Source: Sarcocystis neurona
Lineage: Eukaryota > Apicomplexa > Conoidasida > Eucoccidiorida > Sarcocystidae
NCBI GenBank assembly: GCA_000727475.1
Contig: KL647326.1
Location: 1-64,000 of the forward strand
Direction: 5' to 3'
DNA length: 64,000 nt
The notes below the pieces were generated by a model. The model was given only the letters and a program-made list of their open reading frames with translations, was not told where the DNA came from and did not search any database. Position 1 is the stretch's first letter. The number at the start of each line of letters is the position of its first letter. This document shows positions 1 through 13,100 of this stretch, piece after piece. The position numbers were made by a program, and so were the translations under genes.

Positions 1-888
1 TCATACTGGTGCCTAGAGCAATATTATCACTCACGTAGTCTTTTCTATATATTAGACTAATGCATAGAGGCATATTACTCTACCTCTGTGTATATGCATA
101 GAAAGTCTCCCAGTCACCGTCCGTACTTCACGTACGTCTCTCTTTCTGTCTTTTTTTGTCTCTTTGTCTCTATGTGCAGATATTAGGATCTCACTAGAGT
201 ATCTTTGTCTTCCGCTGTGTGTGTGTGTGTGTCTGACATAAATGACCTACCACATAGCAACACAGGCACAAGGTACTATACAGTCTCTAGCATCAGAAAA
301 AGTGCGTCTGTTCAGAGTAGGAGGCTCCTCATTAATGCCTGCAGCAGCAGCGACGCATGAGGGAAACGAGGAAGGACGTCTCCGGCATATACGCGTGGTG
401 TCAGCAGCAGCAGCGGCTTCGTGGTGGTGCAGCACTACGGAGAAATGAGGCCAGCCTTCAAGCATTTGTAAACCCGGAGGCATATACAGTTATACATTTG
501 TGCAGGCACGTCTGAATATATATATATATGTTTATGTGTATGTAATTCTGTATATGTACGCATTATCCCTCTTCGTGTATGCAAACCCGTTTGGCTCGGG
601 AATATCACCACGATATACACGACCCAGCAGATGTACAAAAGTAGTTCTACATGGGCAAACGCCTATAAATATGTACACATACATATATATGTATATATGC
701 ATATTTGTATATATAAATGTCTGTATAATTATATATACGTATTCATTTCCTCTCTCTGCACGTACGCGTGCACGTGTGGACGGGCAGAGCCAGTGCCCGC
801 TGCAGAGGGTGACACCGTTCTCGCACGAAAGCACGATGTCGCAGCAGGAGGAGACAGGCAACAGCAGCAGCTTCTGGGCCGGCAGACC
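1..888. other. Non-coding left edge with microsatellites
   Basis: No supportable gene is seen. The stretch holds a short (GT)n run near 216-232, TATATA-rich alternating purine/pyrimidine tracts (about 515-545 and 660-740), and CAG-rich sequence from about 330 and again from 840. Open frames here are short and rich in Tyr, Ile and Cys, as expected from TATA/TACATA repeats. Confidence 0.6.
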
Positions 889-1246
889 AGTCCGAGAAAG
901 AGAATGGCAGGGGTACAAAATAACAGCAGCAACACAGGGACAACGGCAACATTGCAACAGCAGCACGAGCGAGACGCAACTGTCGCCGCAGAGGACGGGC
1001 CACAGAAGCGGAAGCAGCCCTGGTGCAGAAGCGGACAGAAGGATGGGAAGACAGCAGCGGTAGAAGCAGTCCGAGAACGAGAATAGCAGGGGTACAAAAT
1101 AACAGCAGCAACCCAGGGACAACGGCAACATTGCAACAGCAGCAGGCGCGAGACGCCATTGTCGCAGCAGAGGAGGGGCCACAGAAGCGGAAGCAGCACC
1201 GGTGCAGAAGCGGACAGGAGGATGGGACGACAGCAGCAGTAGATGC
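889..1246. repeat. 179-bp tandem duplication
   Basis: Two head-to-tail copies, 889-1067 and 1068-1246, both begin agtccgaga and align without gaps at about 90% by eye. Each holds the shared segments ggggtacaaaataacagcag and ccacagaagcggaagcagc. The 179-base period is not a multiple of three, so any plus-strand frame read through copy 1 is lost in copy 2, although each copy separately encodes a similar peptide containing GVQNNSSN and GPQKRKQ. This suggests recent non-coding duplication, or decay of a formerly coding exon. Confidence 0.9.
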
Positions 1247-1833
1247 AGAAAGAGGTTCATTTTTTGATGGAAAGTTTCAGCAATACCACTACCCAAAGCA
1301 GCAGTATCGCTGGGCTGCCAGCACACAGACAAGAATTGTTCCCTGCCGAAGGCTTCTCTCCTGCGTGCAGTTGTCATAAAGCGGTAGCAGCAGTGACAGT
1401 GGAAGCAGCAGGAGCGCGAAGGTAGCGGCGGGGAGAAAGTCACGGGGATGGCAGCAACTGCGCAGCACAGCGCGCAGGAATATCAGCAGTCACTCCAACA
1501 GTCGACGCAGTGGTCTCGCTGCTGTGACGCCAGCAGCAGCGGCAAGCTACAGATACACAAATAGAGGGGAAACGATAGGTGTACACAAAGAGGGAGAGAT
1601 AGATATATGCAGAGAGAGTCAGCGAGAGACAGGTCTACAGACAGAGCGAGAGACAGAGAAAGCAACTCGAGGAGGACAGCAGCCTCCAGCATTGATTGTC
1701 ACAGGAGCTTCAGTAGAAGGCGGATTAGTAGAACTCGCACGAACAGCAGGACTCCTCGGAGCAGCACAAGATCTCTTAGCAGCCGTAGTAATACCCTTGA
1801 TAGTGTATAGTTCCAGAAGAAGGCATCTCGTCA
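1247..1833. other. CAG-containing spacer, no clear gene
   Basis: This stretch lies downstream (on the minus strand) of the Gln-rich gene. It has scattered CAG triplets and gagagagac purine tracts (about 1590-1680). Plus-strand frames rich in Arg/Ser occur (1607-1810), but they are short, lack splice support and look like readings of purine repeats. It may be the 3' untranslated region of the neighbouring minus-strand gene; no polyadenylation signal was found that decides this. Confidence 0.4.
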
Positions 1834-2003
1834 CTAGCAGTGACAGTGTCTCTCGCGTAATAACAGCGATAAGAGCTTTTTTTGTTCCCGTAGAAGAAGA
1901 CGCAACATTTGGTTTCGCAGGAATTTCTGTAGGAGCAGCACTAGAAGTTGCGTAGCCACACCAACCGTCATCTTTCGACAAACACTACTACGCGTAGCGG
2001 TAG
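1834..2003 (-). CDS. Candidate last exon, leucine-rich tail of the Gln/Ala-rich gene
   Basis: A ctgctgctgctgcag acceptor ends at 2004 on the minus strand. Reading from 2003 in the phase left by the donor at 2203 gives about 55 residues ending at TAG (1836-1834). The peptide contains LLVLLLQKFLRNQML and then LLREQKK and LLSLLL, a strongly amphipathic Leu/Arg/Gln helix. Phase agreement (one base before, two after the intron) is the main support. The frame is short and the acceptor sits in a CAG run, so another downstream exon is possible. Confidence 0.35.
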
Positions 2004-2203
2004 CTGCAGCAGCAGCAGCTGTACGGAGACGCCTTTTGCAGCACCAGCATTAGCCTTGGAAGGGAAGGAGGTACCAGCAGCAGTAGAACAACGCCAGCGT
2101 TCGAAGTTGTCTCACGCAGAAATAGTAGGACGAACAGCAGTGTGGCTAAAGGAGTACGAGTAGTCCCAACAGCAGCAGCAGCAGCACCGTGGGAGCTTCT
2201 TAC

Positions 2204-5200
2204 GGTGAGGGTTGTTATTTCTATGGCAGTCCGCCTGTGCTTGAGGGACGCGTTTGTCGAATATACCGAGGCCGATTTTCGAAGTTTGAATCGCAAGAAC
2301 GGCTGCTTCATAGAGTTCATGCAGCTGTTTTCCTACTGCATCCTCCTTCCCGTCCTTTTCCTCCTCGCAAACGCCGGTTCGGGCGTTTTCTCCTTCTTCT
2401 TCCTTTGGCGCTCGTTTGTCTCCGTCGCGAAAGAGCTCTGCCTGCTTCTGGCCTTCCTCGCCAAGCGTCGCTGCTTTTTCATTTGACGAGTGTCTCAGCC
2501 TCTGTCCTTCAGCTGCGTGGCACTGCAACGACGCCCGCAGCTGCTGCTTGGGCTGTTGCTCCTGCTCCTCTACGTCGGAAGCAGCTGCTCTGGTCCAGTT
2601 GTAGCCGTTGGTCGCTGTTGTTGCTGCTGCAGCATTTTGACTTGTGCCGGCACCTTCCCACCGAAGAGGTTCTGAGATTCCCCCTTTGGTTGTTGCTGCT
2701 GCTGCTTCTGCAGCTGCTGACCCAGGCAGTTGACGCTGCTGCTGCATGTTGTAGGCCTCGCGGGGCAGCGGACGAGAAAGAAACAGAACCCGCTCCTCCT
2801 CATGCTGGCGGTCCTGCAGCAGCCTTCCCGTCTCGGTTAATTGCTGTTGTTGCTGCTGCTGCTCTCTCAATCCGCCGTAGTGTGGGGGGGTTATCGGAGG
2901 TGGCCACTCCTGCTGTTGCCGCTGCGCTTCAGTCTGCTGTTGCTGGACGAGTGCGTGTTCCGGGCGCTGCTGCTGCGATTGAGTCGACTCCTGTAGCTGC
3001 TGCATCCGTACCACTGCTGGTTGCCATTGCTGCTGCTGCTGTCCTTGTCCTCCACGCACGCGCAGCAGCGCTTGCTTCTGCTGCTTCTTGTTGGAGAAGG
3101 AAACCACACCGCTGGGCAACAGAGCAAGCTCTGGTGCTGCTGCTGTCAGCAGCAGCTGCTGCTGCAGCAAGATGCTTTCTTGGATTCCTGGAGCAGGTCC
3201 ACTCGCGCCAGCTCCACCTGCTGCTGCTGCTGAAGCAGATGCTGCGGGGGATATTACTGCTGCTGCTCGATGCAGCTGCGGCTGCACTGGCGGAAGAGAT
3301 GCAGAGCCGTGGGCGTGGAAGGCGCCTGGTGAAGGAGGACGCGATGCAGTGGCAGCAGGAACAGAGAGGCCCCTTCGACGGCTGGTGTGAGAAGCGTCCT
3401 CTGCTCCTCTTCCACATGCAGCAGCCACAGCAGCAACGGCAGCAGCAAACCCACCATCTTGGCCCGCCTGCTGCAGCCAGTGCTGCTGGCGCACACGACG
3501 CGGATGCGGCGGGAGTTCGTGCTGTCCTCTGGGACGCTGTTGTTGTTGCTGCTGCTGTTGCCGCTCGTCGCGCTGTTGCTGCTGTGCCACCTTCTGCTTC
3601 TCCTGATCCTGGCAGTGCTCCACATTTTGCGCCTGCTGCTGATGCTTCCGTTGCTGCTCCAGCAACGAGGCAGAGCGCGTGCCTGCCGGCCTCCCTGGCG
3701 CACATAGAAAGTCGCGGCCAGGAGCAAGTCCTTGGGCAACGTCGCCAGGAGAAGGAGGGAAATACAAGGCTTCGTTTACCGGCTGTCCCGCACACTGCGT
3801 TTGCTGTCGTTGTTGCTGTGTGCTTCTCTTCTGGAGCTCCGTGTCACGTATGCCATCAACGTCGTCCTGCTGCTGCCGCAGGAGGGCCTGCAAATACTGC
3901 CGCTGCTGCGCCCGCTTTTGTTGCTGCAACAAGACTTGCTGCTGCATTGTTTCCTGCTGTTGCTGCACCCCCTGTTGCTGCTCCAACGCTTGCTGCTGCA
4001 GTGGCTGTTGCTGCTGGATTGCCGCTCGCTGCTGCTGCTGCTGCTGAACCAGCACCTGCCGACTCAACGCAGGCTGCTGCCGCTGCGGAGTGAAAAAGAT
4101 TTCTGGGCGACAGATTTGTTCCGCTTCCCCCTGCGGGGGCTGCAGTGGAATAGCAGCAGCAACGGACGAGTGCTGCAGCGATTTCGGGGAGTCGCGTCTC
4201 CGCGGCTGCTGGTGCCGTTGCCGTTGCTGGTCCAGCTGTTGTTGCAGGGCCAGCAATTCTTCCTGTTGACCCAGCTGTTCCTGCTGTTCAAAAGCAGCCG
4301 CTGCAATTGATATTGCGCTGCTGCTGTCTTCACAGGGCTCCTGCTGCTGCTGCCGTTGCTGCCTACGTAGAGCGTCGTCCTGTCTGCTGCTTTTGTCGAA
4401 AAACGATCCTCCTTCACCAATCGACGCAGCAGCACTGCCGAGAAGTGCTGCGCGCTTCTCCGACTGCAGAAGCTGCTGCGCCTGCTGACGCTGTGGTTGA
4501 TTCAGTCTGGCGGCCTGCTGCTGCCGTGCGTGAGCAGGCTTTGCCTCTTCTTCGAAAAAACCAGCGGCAGCGTCCATGTTCACTCCACGAGCGACAGCTG
4601 CTGCTGCTGCGGCCTCCGCTGTTGCCACCTCTCCTCGTCCTCCTCCTCCTTCTCCTCCTCGCGCTGAGGCACCGCTTGCTGCTGCTGTTAGTACTGCAGG
4701 CTCGAGTGCTGCCGGAGTTGCCGTGCCAACTGTTGCGACATCTGCTGCTGCTCCTCCTCCTCCTGCCCTCCTTCCGGCCGACGCGGCCTCTCCTGCTGCT
4801 CCTCCGTCTCCTTCTCTTTTTACAGCAGGTGCTGCTGCTGCTAGTGCTGACCTGCGCACTACAGCAGCAGGAGCGCGAGCAGCTGCAGTCATTGCGGCAG
4901 CAGCAGAAGCACCAAACGCAGAAGTGGCAGCAGAAGCGTACGCACACCCTCTGGCATCTTCGGCAGCAGAGGAAGCAGCTGAAGATGCTGGAGCTCCGGT
5001 GCTGCCATATTCGCCGATCAGCGGGCCCTTTCCTAACTGCGTTGTGCACTCCTCCCTCCGGCTGCCAGTGTGTCGAAGGCGAAGGGTAGCGGCTGCTGCT
5101 GCTTCTGCGTCCGCTTCAGCTGCTGCAGCTTCTGCGTAGATGTTTCTGCTGCGGCTTCGACTTTCTTCTGCTCCCTGCGGCGTCCCATGAAGAACAACAA

Positions 5201-5318
5201 CTTGCTGCTGCTGTTGCTGCTGCACGTGATGGCTGCCTCTTTCCTCCAAAGCAGCAGCAGCAGTAGCAGCGAGGGCTGCAGCAGCAGAAGGCGCGTAGCG
5301 GAAGTCGGACAGCAGCAT
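2204..5318 (-). CDS. Gln/Ala-rich low-complexity protein (large exon)
   Basis: An ATG at 5318 opens a 1038-codon frame that reaches a good donor, CACC|GTAAGA, at 2203; without splicing the frame stays open to a stop at 2112. The first ~230 residues are Ala-rich with Gly-rich patches (about residues 200-235). Residues ~260-1000 hold dozens of poly-Gln runs of 3-9 residues separated by charged and hydrophobic stretches. The end before the donor is a normal-looking segment including HELYEAAVLAIQTSKIGLG. No enzyme or structural domain is recognised and there is no signal peptide or membrane segment. Such homopolymer-rich proteins are typical of Eimeria. Plus-strand readings of the same region (for example 2189-4093, Leu/Ala/Cys-rich) are antisense shadows. 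Function unknown; existence as coding sequence likely from the ~3.1 kb open frame. Confidence 0.7.
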
Positions 5319-7159
5319 AATAAAGAACTTTCTACAACAACGCTACGCACGAACGCGATCACTGTCCCGACACAAGCGTATATATGTAAACACGTACAAA
5401 CATTTATAGATATATATACATGCGTTATACGTGCGAAGTTATTGTATTTGTATATGTATGTGCAAAACTGCATACGTCTCTCTAAATAGAGTTGTACATT
5501 TATACGTACCCACGTCGTGTATATATATATATGTATACGGCATACATGTGAAGTCAATGTATGTACAAATGTATGTGCAAGTATGACTCTGTATCTCTAC
5601 ACAGTTGTTGTATATACGTATACGCCTGATTTACATGAAAAAAAATATAAAACCACGCACTTTTTCTTTTATGTCATGTTTATATGCACGTTTTCCACAC
5701 GTACTTGCATCTGCAAGCCACATACGTATATGCGTGTGTATGTAGTACGTGTGTGCCAACGTACATGTATGAAGGTGTACATGTGAATACGCTTTAGAGC
5801 TCGCATGTGCTGCATACGAGATCGCAACTAAAAAGGTATATATATATATATATAACTGTACGTCTAAACCATACCTCTGTAGATGGGACAGGTATTTTAT
5901 ATATATATATATATATGTGTACATGTGGATACCCGTGTAGGTGCATACACGTATAGGAATCCACACACACAGCTGTGAAGCACCTACGTAGGCAGAGCGA
6001 CATGATTAAGAGAAAACTCGCCCTTTCATTTTGCCTGCATGTAGACGCACACATACATAGAGACATACGTATATGTGTGTGCACCACGTCCACACATGTA
6101 CATATATATACACGTGTATACTTATCTGGATAGACCATACCTCTGACGCATTTTGCAGGCTGCGCGAACACACGTTCAAAGAATAAAGGAGGAGTTCTCG
6201 ACTCACTAAACCGACTAAAAAAGACGATGTACATACCTACACATATGTGTGAGCACATATACACACGTACAGGGAGGAAGAGAGAGGGGGGAAGATAAAT
6301 TGATCAACTATTATTCTCTACATACATATACATATATATACACATATGTGTGCATAGACCTCTGTGCGAACACACATATCCAGAGCAAAGTATACGTACC
6401 CATATATATGTATATATATGTCTGTGCAGAATTAATAGGGAGAGAGAAGGAATGTGTGAGATAGTCCTACACGCTCCTATGTAACTACAAATACACACAC
6501 ATATATATATATAAATAAGTAGAGAGATACGCAGGAACATACGTGTGGTAGAAAGGACGCCCAAAAGGACATACGCAATTAAGACGTGTGTGTTAATGTG
6601 CCTCTATATGTATATGTGTAGACGTATGTGTATGGACGTATGTATGTATGTATGTATGTACACGTATATATATGCACATATATATACGTGATAATATGTA
6701 CACTCACAAGGACAGACGTCTACGTAAGTCTGACGTCGGGACACTGCAGGCAGAAGGCGCTGCCTACTGCAGCTGCTTTATCTCCTCATTTTGTGTGTAA
6801 TCGAAGTCCAGCGTGCTTGGCTGGACGTGAAAATACATGCGGCCTGGCACACAGTTCCAACCGCATCCATACATTTGTATATATACACATAGGTATATAT
6901 ATACACATGTATATACGTATCCACACATACATACATACACACATTTATATAAAGATACGTATATACTTATACTAACATGTGTGTGTTCAAGTTCACAATG
7001 GTACGCAGCAGATCTTGCTGCTGTATACGTGTATACACACGTACATATATCTATATTTACATATACATATATACCTATACACACGTATAAATAGGTGTGC
7101 ACACATATATACATACACATACGTATATACATATTTATAAATATATATATATATTACTT
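5319..7159. other. Intergenic region rich in TATA/TACATA microsatellites
   Basis: This spacer separates the start of the 5318 gene from the stop of the 7160 gene. It is dominated by alternating tracts such as tatatatatatata (near 5519-5530, 5839-5853, 5897-5915 and 6499-6511), gtatgtatgtatgtatgta (about 6640-6660) and acacacgtatata blocks. All open frames inside read as Tyr/Ile/Cys/His repeats and are not credible. Promoter elements of the 5318 gene should lie in its upper part near 5330-5500, but none can be recognised. Confidence 0.7.
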
Positions 7160-10100
7160 CTACATTTGTAAGCAGCAGAGCTTGGCTCCCTCACCAAATT
7201 CTCTTTCGAAGCTCTGCTGTGCGACTTTTCTCTGGTGTCCATCCTCACGCGCAGCGCCTTGGCCCGCGTAAAAAAATAGTCCCCCCGCTCTGCTACTGTT
7301 GCTGTGAGCGGTTCCTGCTGCTGCTGCTGTGACTTCTGCATCTGCTTCTTCTTCTCCGCAGCAGCAGCTCTTTTTTGGTTGTACCGGGAAGATGGCAGAC
7401 TGTGTCGCCAAGGAGGATGATAGCGTTAAGTTCTGCTGCTGCGCGCTGCCGCTGCTGCTGAAGTCGCCCGTGCTGCTGCTCTTGCTGCTGCCGAGACTGC
7501 CGCTGCCACTGCTGCTTTGTTGCACGTAGGTACTGGCCAGAGGCGGTAGCACGTCTTCATCCTCCAGCGGTTCCTGCAGCCACGCAGAAGCAGCGGCAGC
7601 GGCAGAAGGACTGCTGCTGTCGAGGCGACCTCCTACCTCTGGCTCCCCGGGTTGCTCCTCGGCCGGCCACAGCACGGCTGCTGGTTCTAGCGCCGGAACC
7701 ACGGCTGGTGGCACAAAAGGAGGAAGAAGACCACTTCTGTGGATAGACGCAGCAAACCCAGGCGTTGCGGCAGCCTCTCCAGAAGCTGAAGCGGGAGGAA
7801 GCCCAGCAGCAGCTGCGCTACCGCTTGCGCCAGGCCCCCCGTGCTCCGCAGCAGCATCGACGCTTCTGCGTCGGTCTGTTTTGTGCAGCAGCGGAAAGTT
7901 GGCGCTTCGCCCTCGCGAGAGGCTGCCGCTACGCGAATTAGCAGGCAAGTCCGGGGGCAGCTGCTGCTGCATCTGCTGCCTCAGGGTGCTGTAGCGGTAA
8001 GGTGCTGCTGGGCCAAAAACATTTTTCTTTGTCTCACGCTCAAGCCGCTTCAGCAGCTGCACTGTCGCTTCCCTCTCGGCCAACGCTTTGTCACCGTTCG
8101 CGCTTTGTCTGCCCATACCCCCCCCCTTCCGCGAGTTGCTGCAGCCCTGGCTGCCGCTGCTGCTGCTTCTGCCGTGGCTGAATCTGCTGCGGTTACTGCA
8201 GCTGCTGCTGTCGGCGCTGACGTGGCGGTCGCTGCTGCTGGCCGTCTCGCCTCTGCTGTAACTTCTGCCGTTGCCTACCGGCTCCGTAGTCTCAGACGGG
8301 AACTGCACTTGCAGCGGGTCAGCGGCAGCAAAGGAGTGAGTTCCGCTTCTTCCTTCTTTGGATCGAGTGCCCTTTCTTCCAAGCCTAGAAAACTCGAAGC
8401 TGGCGCGCGTTCCTGCCACGGGCCTTCCTGCCGCATGCTGGGGGGTCACCATCTCCTGCCCGATCGACGATGCTGCTGCAGTGCCTCGCCACTGCACTGC
8501 TGCTGTTCTTCCTTCCTCTTCTTTTCCATCGACTCTGTCTGATGCTGCTGCTACCTCCAAGGCACGCACATTCTCTCCCTCAGGACTGCTGCGGCTTCGC
8601 TTTTCCCCCTCCTCCTCCTTCTGCTTGATTCTGCTTCTTCTGAGTTCCTGGGTGCTTGTGAAGATATTCGTGCGTGCTCCGCTTCTGCTTGGTGCCAGAG
8701 TCCTGCCGCCGCCCCCGCTTCCATCGCCGGGTTCGCTAGTACTCCGGAGGGGAAATCCGCTGCCACTTTGCCTTGCAATCCCGACGCTGCGACGGCGCTG
8801 GTTCCGCGCGGCTGCCTGTGGCGGCAGCTGTTGCAACAGCAGCAGTTCTTCTTCGAGCTTCGAAAGAGCAGACGCTGCAGCGGCAGCGCCAGCTGGTGCT
8901 GACAAATCAACGGTCGCATGCGGTATATCTTGGTGAAGAAGCATCTGCTCTTCTGTCCTTTTGCGTCCTTGCTGCTGCTGCTGCGTCATTGATTTCGTCT
9001 CAGGTCTGCCTGGCAGTGCCAAAGCAGGAGCAGCAGCAGGTCTCGCAGACTCGTCCCCTGCAGCTGTTTCTTCTCTAGCTCCTTCGTCCACTCTTGTGAC
9101 CGTAGCGAGAAGCAGCGCTGCTTCTGAAGCTGCTGCCGTTCCAGGTGCAGCCCAGGCTGCTGGTGCTACTGCGTCCGCAGCCGATGGGGCTGCACAAGGT
9201 GCTGGTGCTGCTGTAGACAAAAGGGCAGTCGCAGAGCGAAAGTATCTGCCACCGGCAGGAACCGGCGTACTGCTGTCGGACGTAAAAGAAGCATCTTCTG
9301 CGGGAGTCGCTGCTGGTCGTGCGTCACTGCTGCTGCTGGTGAAGCCGCCGCCAGCAAGCGACAACATCTCCGGCGGCGAGGGGTGAGAAACGCTGCCTAA
9401 TGACAACTGCTCCCGCTGTTTTGGCGTAGGAAGCTGCTGCGTCAACAAAATTTCCTGCTGCTGGGACACTCCTCCCTGCTGCAGCAGGTGCTCGGCTGTT
9501 CTCAGGGGCTGCTGTACCAGGGGAATGCTTTGCTCCTGCTCCTTCTCCTGTCGTAGAACTGCCCACTGCAGCTCCGCTGCATGCTGCTGCGGTTGTTGCG
9601 TCCTTCCATCTTCAGCGGTATAGAGCTGCTGCTGTACAGGGAGAAGAAGAGCGCGCTGCTGTGTCTGCTGCCAGAATTCTAGAGAGGCTGGCTGCAGGTG
9701 TCCTGCTGCTACCGTCGCGAACGGCTGCGTTGATTGCTCCACACACAGCAGCTGCTGCTGCAGCTCACTCGCCTGCTGCTGTTGCTGCGGCAGAGGTGCA
9801 AAGACGCTACATTTGTTCGAGTCTGTCTCTCCTTGTGTCCATTGCCCTGCCTTCGATGCTGCGTCATTCGTAACAGTCGGCAGGTTCCCGCTGGCGCCTG
9901 CTGTTGTCGCTGACGCTGCAGCGTATTCTGCTGCTTCTTCTTCTGTCCCTGCTGCATTTGACTGCGGACCGTCCTCCTCCCCTGCAGCCGTCATTCCTGC
10001 TGCGTCCCCGGCCGCCACTGCTACTGGCAGTGCTGCTGCTACAGCAGTCGGGGCTCTTCCAGATTGATCCTGAACCGCCAGCTGGTTTCCACCAGATATG

Positions 10101-13100
10101 TAGAAAGATCCATCACTTCTCGACCGAGAACCCTCTGCCTTCGCACGTTGCTGCTTCTGCTGCTGTAAACGTGCGCGGGTCTGCGCTACAAGAGAGTGAC
10201 TGCAGCTGCTGCTGCGCTGCGTCGTGCTGCTGCTGCGGGCAACGCTTTGCTGCCTTCGTGTCCGCCCACCCGCTCCCTGCTGCTGCTGTTGCTGCTTCGA
10301 CTTGAGCCGACGATTGACTTCTTTGCCTGCGGCGGGTGCTGCTCCACCTCCTCGCTCCACCGCTGCCTTGCCCTGCGCTGGTGTCGCTAGTGCGACTCCT
10401 GACCCCATACATCCCTCCCCCCCTCTCCCAAGGGCAGCAGCACCGGCAGTTATTTCTCGCCCGTCCCCTCCTCCTCCTTCGCCTGCTGCCCGCCTTTCTA
10501 CCGTAGCAATGGCACTTCCTCTGCGAGTTCTTTCGCGTTCCTTTAGCTCCCAGGCGTCGTCGCCGAGCTCACTGCTGCTGCTCCTGCTACGCAGCAACTG
10601 GCTGAAGCCTCTGTTGTGCAAGCGCTTTGCAGTGGCCGCAGACACCACGCCTACTAAACCAGTGACTGTCCTGGGGCCACCTCCTCCTGCTGCGACTGCA
10701 GATCCCTTTACAGGAGCAGTCCCTGCTGCCGGTCCTGCGTTCTTCATATGAGTCCCTCCTAGCAGCTGCTGTCTTTCAGTTCCCCTAGTATGCGAAGGCC
10801 TCGCCTGCTGTTGCTGCCGCTGTTGCTGCCGCGCGTACAGCTTCCCCTCTTCTCCCTGGTGCTCAGCCGCAGCTGCTGCTCCTCGCCCGCCTGCCGGAGG
10901 CGGGTCGTTGCTGCATGCTCTTCCGGCATGCATACGTGCAGCATTTTCCTGGCCGACGACAGCACCGGCACCGTCGCTAGTCTGTCGTCTATATCCCTCG
11001 CCTGCTGCTGTTGCTGGTGCTGCTTCTTCTGCTGTTGTTGTTGCTCCTTCAGCAGCTACCGTCGTCTTGGCAGGGCAAAGAGATGCAGAGGAAACTCCTG
11101 CAGCAGCCGGAACTGGTGAGTCCCCCCGCCAACCACGTCGCTCCTCTCCACCTGCTGCTGCTCGTCGCCGTAAAGTGGCTCGTCCTGTTGCTGGTGCTGC
11201 AGCTGCCGCTGCCGGGATTGATCCTCCTGCAGTACCAACGTTTGGCGACCCTGGGGAACAATACGAAGGAGGAAAGATGAGCATCCCTGCTTCTGAAAGT
11301 AGTTCCCCGTCCTGCGCGCGGCTGCCGCTGCTGCTTCTCCACGTGAACCCAGAAGCCGGAGCAGGAGAAGCAGCAAAGGCCTGGCGCTGCTGCCCGACAG
11401 CTTTCCGCTTCCCTTCTTCCCCTCTGTCGCTGCTGCTGCTCCTGCTCCTCACCTCCACCTCTTCTCCAACAGAAAAGCAGCGCACACTGCCGGAAGCAGC
11501 ACTAGCACCCGCAGGAGAAGTAACAGCGGCAGCGGTCTCCGCGTCAGCCACTAGATTTGAAGCATCAACGCCAACAAGGGCAGCAGAAAAAGGCCTTGTC
11601 GCAGCAGCAGAAGGCCAATGGCTACCACCAGGCCATCCGCCAAGAGATTCCCCAAGAGGCGGCACCGCAGTCATAGCAGCAGTTGCGGCACACGTGTAAT
11701 CGGACTCGTTCGGCGGTTGCTGCTGCTGTTGCTCGTGCAGGTGGGCTGCTATTGGGGCAGCGGCAGAGACAGCAGCACCGGTTTGTTCCTGTTGTATGGA
11801 CGTCAAGGAAGTAGAAGCCCGGCTTGGTGGCGATGCTGGGCGTGATAGCCAGAGAGTTTTGTGCTGCTGCGACGGTCTCACCTCTGGTAGTGCTTCTCCT
11901 TCCGGCGCTCCTGCAACAAGCGCAGCGGCGGATTCGTTTTCCTTCCACTCTGAACCTGCTGCTGCTGCGCTGCCGCTGCTGCTGCCCTTGGGTTTGTACG
12001 TCATGGAATCTGTGCTGGCTGCTCGTCGATTTGTTTGTTGCAGCTGCTCGCGCTCGCGCTCGCGCTGCTGCGGCTGGTCCCGTTCCTGCTGCTGCCGGCG
12101 TTGCTGCTCTGCCTGCTTCTGGTGTCGCTGGTGTTCAACGCGCTGCTGCTTGGACGCGATAGAGCCGCACGTGCGGGGCGGCGGACGCCTGCTGCCTGTA
12201 AGCCTCTGCCACTTGCTGCTGCTGCTGCTGCTGCCGTTGGTACTGCCGTTGCTGCTCAGGCTGCTGCTCAATGGCTGGGCATGGCTACCAGCAGCCCTCA
12301 TGCTGCGCTGTTGCCCACCCGCACCTGATGCATCGTCGCACCCCGACGAATCTCGTGTGCGGCCAGCACCGAGGGAACCAGCAGCTGCGTCTCTCTTCCT
12401 GCCTTTTCCCCCAGTGGCAGTAGCGTGTGCAGCAGTCTCTGCTCTTCGGTTACCACTACTACTACTGACTGTAGCCGCAGCAGCCGGATGGACACCGCTG
12501 CCCGCAGCCGAGCCGACAGGACGTCTGTCCGGCGTCTTCTCCACGCCACCTGCAGAATAGCCGTCACGAGCAACAGTTTTTCCAGCATTTGCAGTTCTCC
12601 CCTTGTGAGAGTCTGCCGCGGCGCGCTGCAATGGGCCGGCAGTTTTTGCTTCTGTGCGGCAGCGCGAAGATCCGGCAGAACTCGTGGAATTGCTGCGGGT
12701 GAGATACGAGCACTGAGAATCACCTAGCGATAGGGCGTCCAACTTCTCAGCCACGTCGTCCGCCGGAGAAGACGCAGCCGTTGCTGCCTCCTGCTGCAGC
12801 TGCTCTTCTTCTGCTGCTCTGTGCAGTACGGGAGAAGAAACCGGGTCGTACCGGCGTAGACGATCGCTGCTGCTGCTCAGCCTTGCGGTGCAAGTCTGAT
12901 CCGCTGCTGTAGAAGAGCAACGAAGAGAAGCAGAAATCGGGACAGAAGTCGACGCTCCACGCTGTGCTACGTACTGGTGCGGCGGCGGCACTGCTCCCGT
13001 ATGCTGTCTGCCGCCCTGCGCCTGCTCCAGCAGCTGCCCCTGCAGCCACTCTTGCTCGTGCTGCTTCCGCAACACCGGCGACTCCTGTGGACACTGCTGT

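Noticed and set aside
532..1443. 303-codon minus-strand frame rich in Cys, Leu and Ser
   Set aside because: It reads the CAG-rich tandem duplication backwards and ends in TATA microsatellite; the 179-bp repeat period is out of frame.
2189..4093. 634-codon plus-strand open frame rich in Leu, Ala and Cys
   Set aside because: It is the antisense reading of CAG runs (CTG = Leu, GCT = Ala, TGC = Cys) within the minus-strand Gln/Ala-rich exon, which is longer and has a start and a donor.
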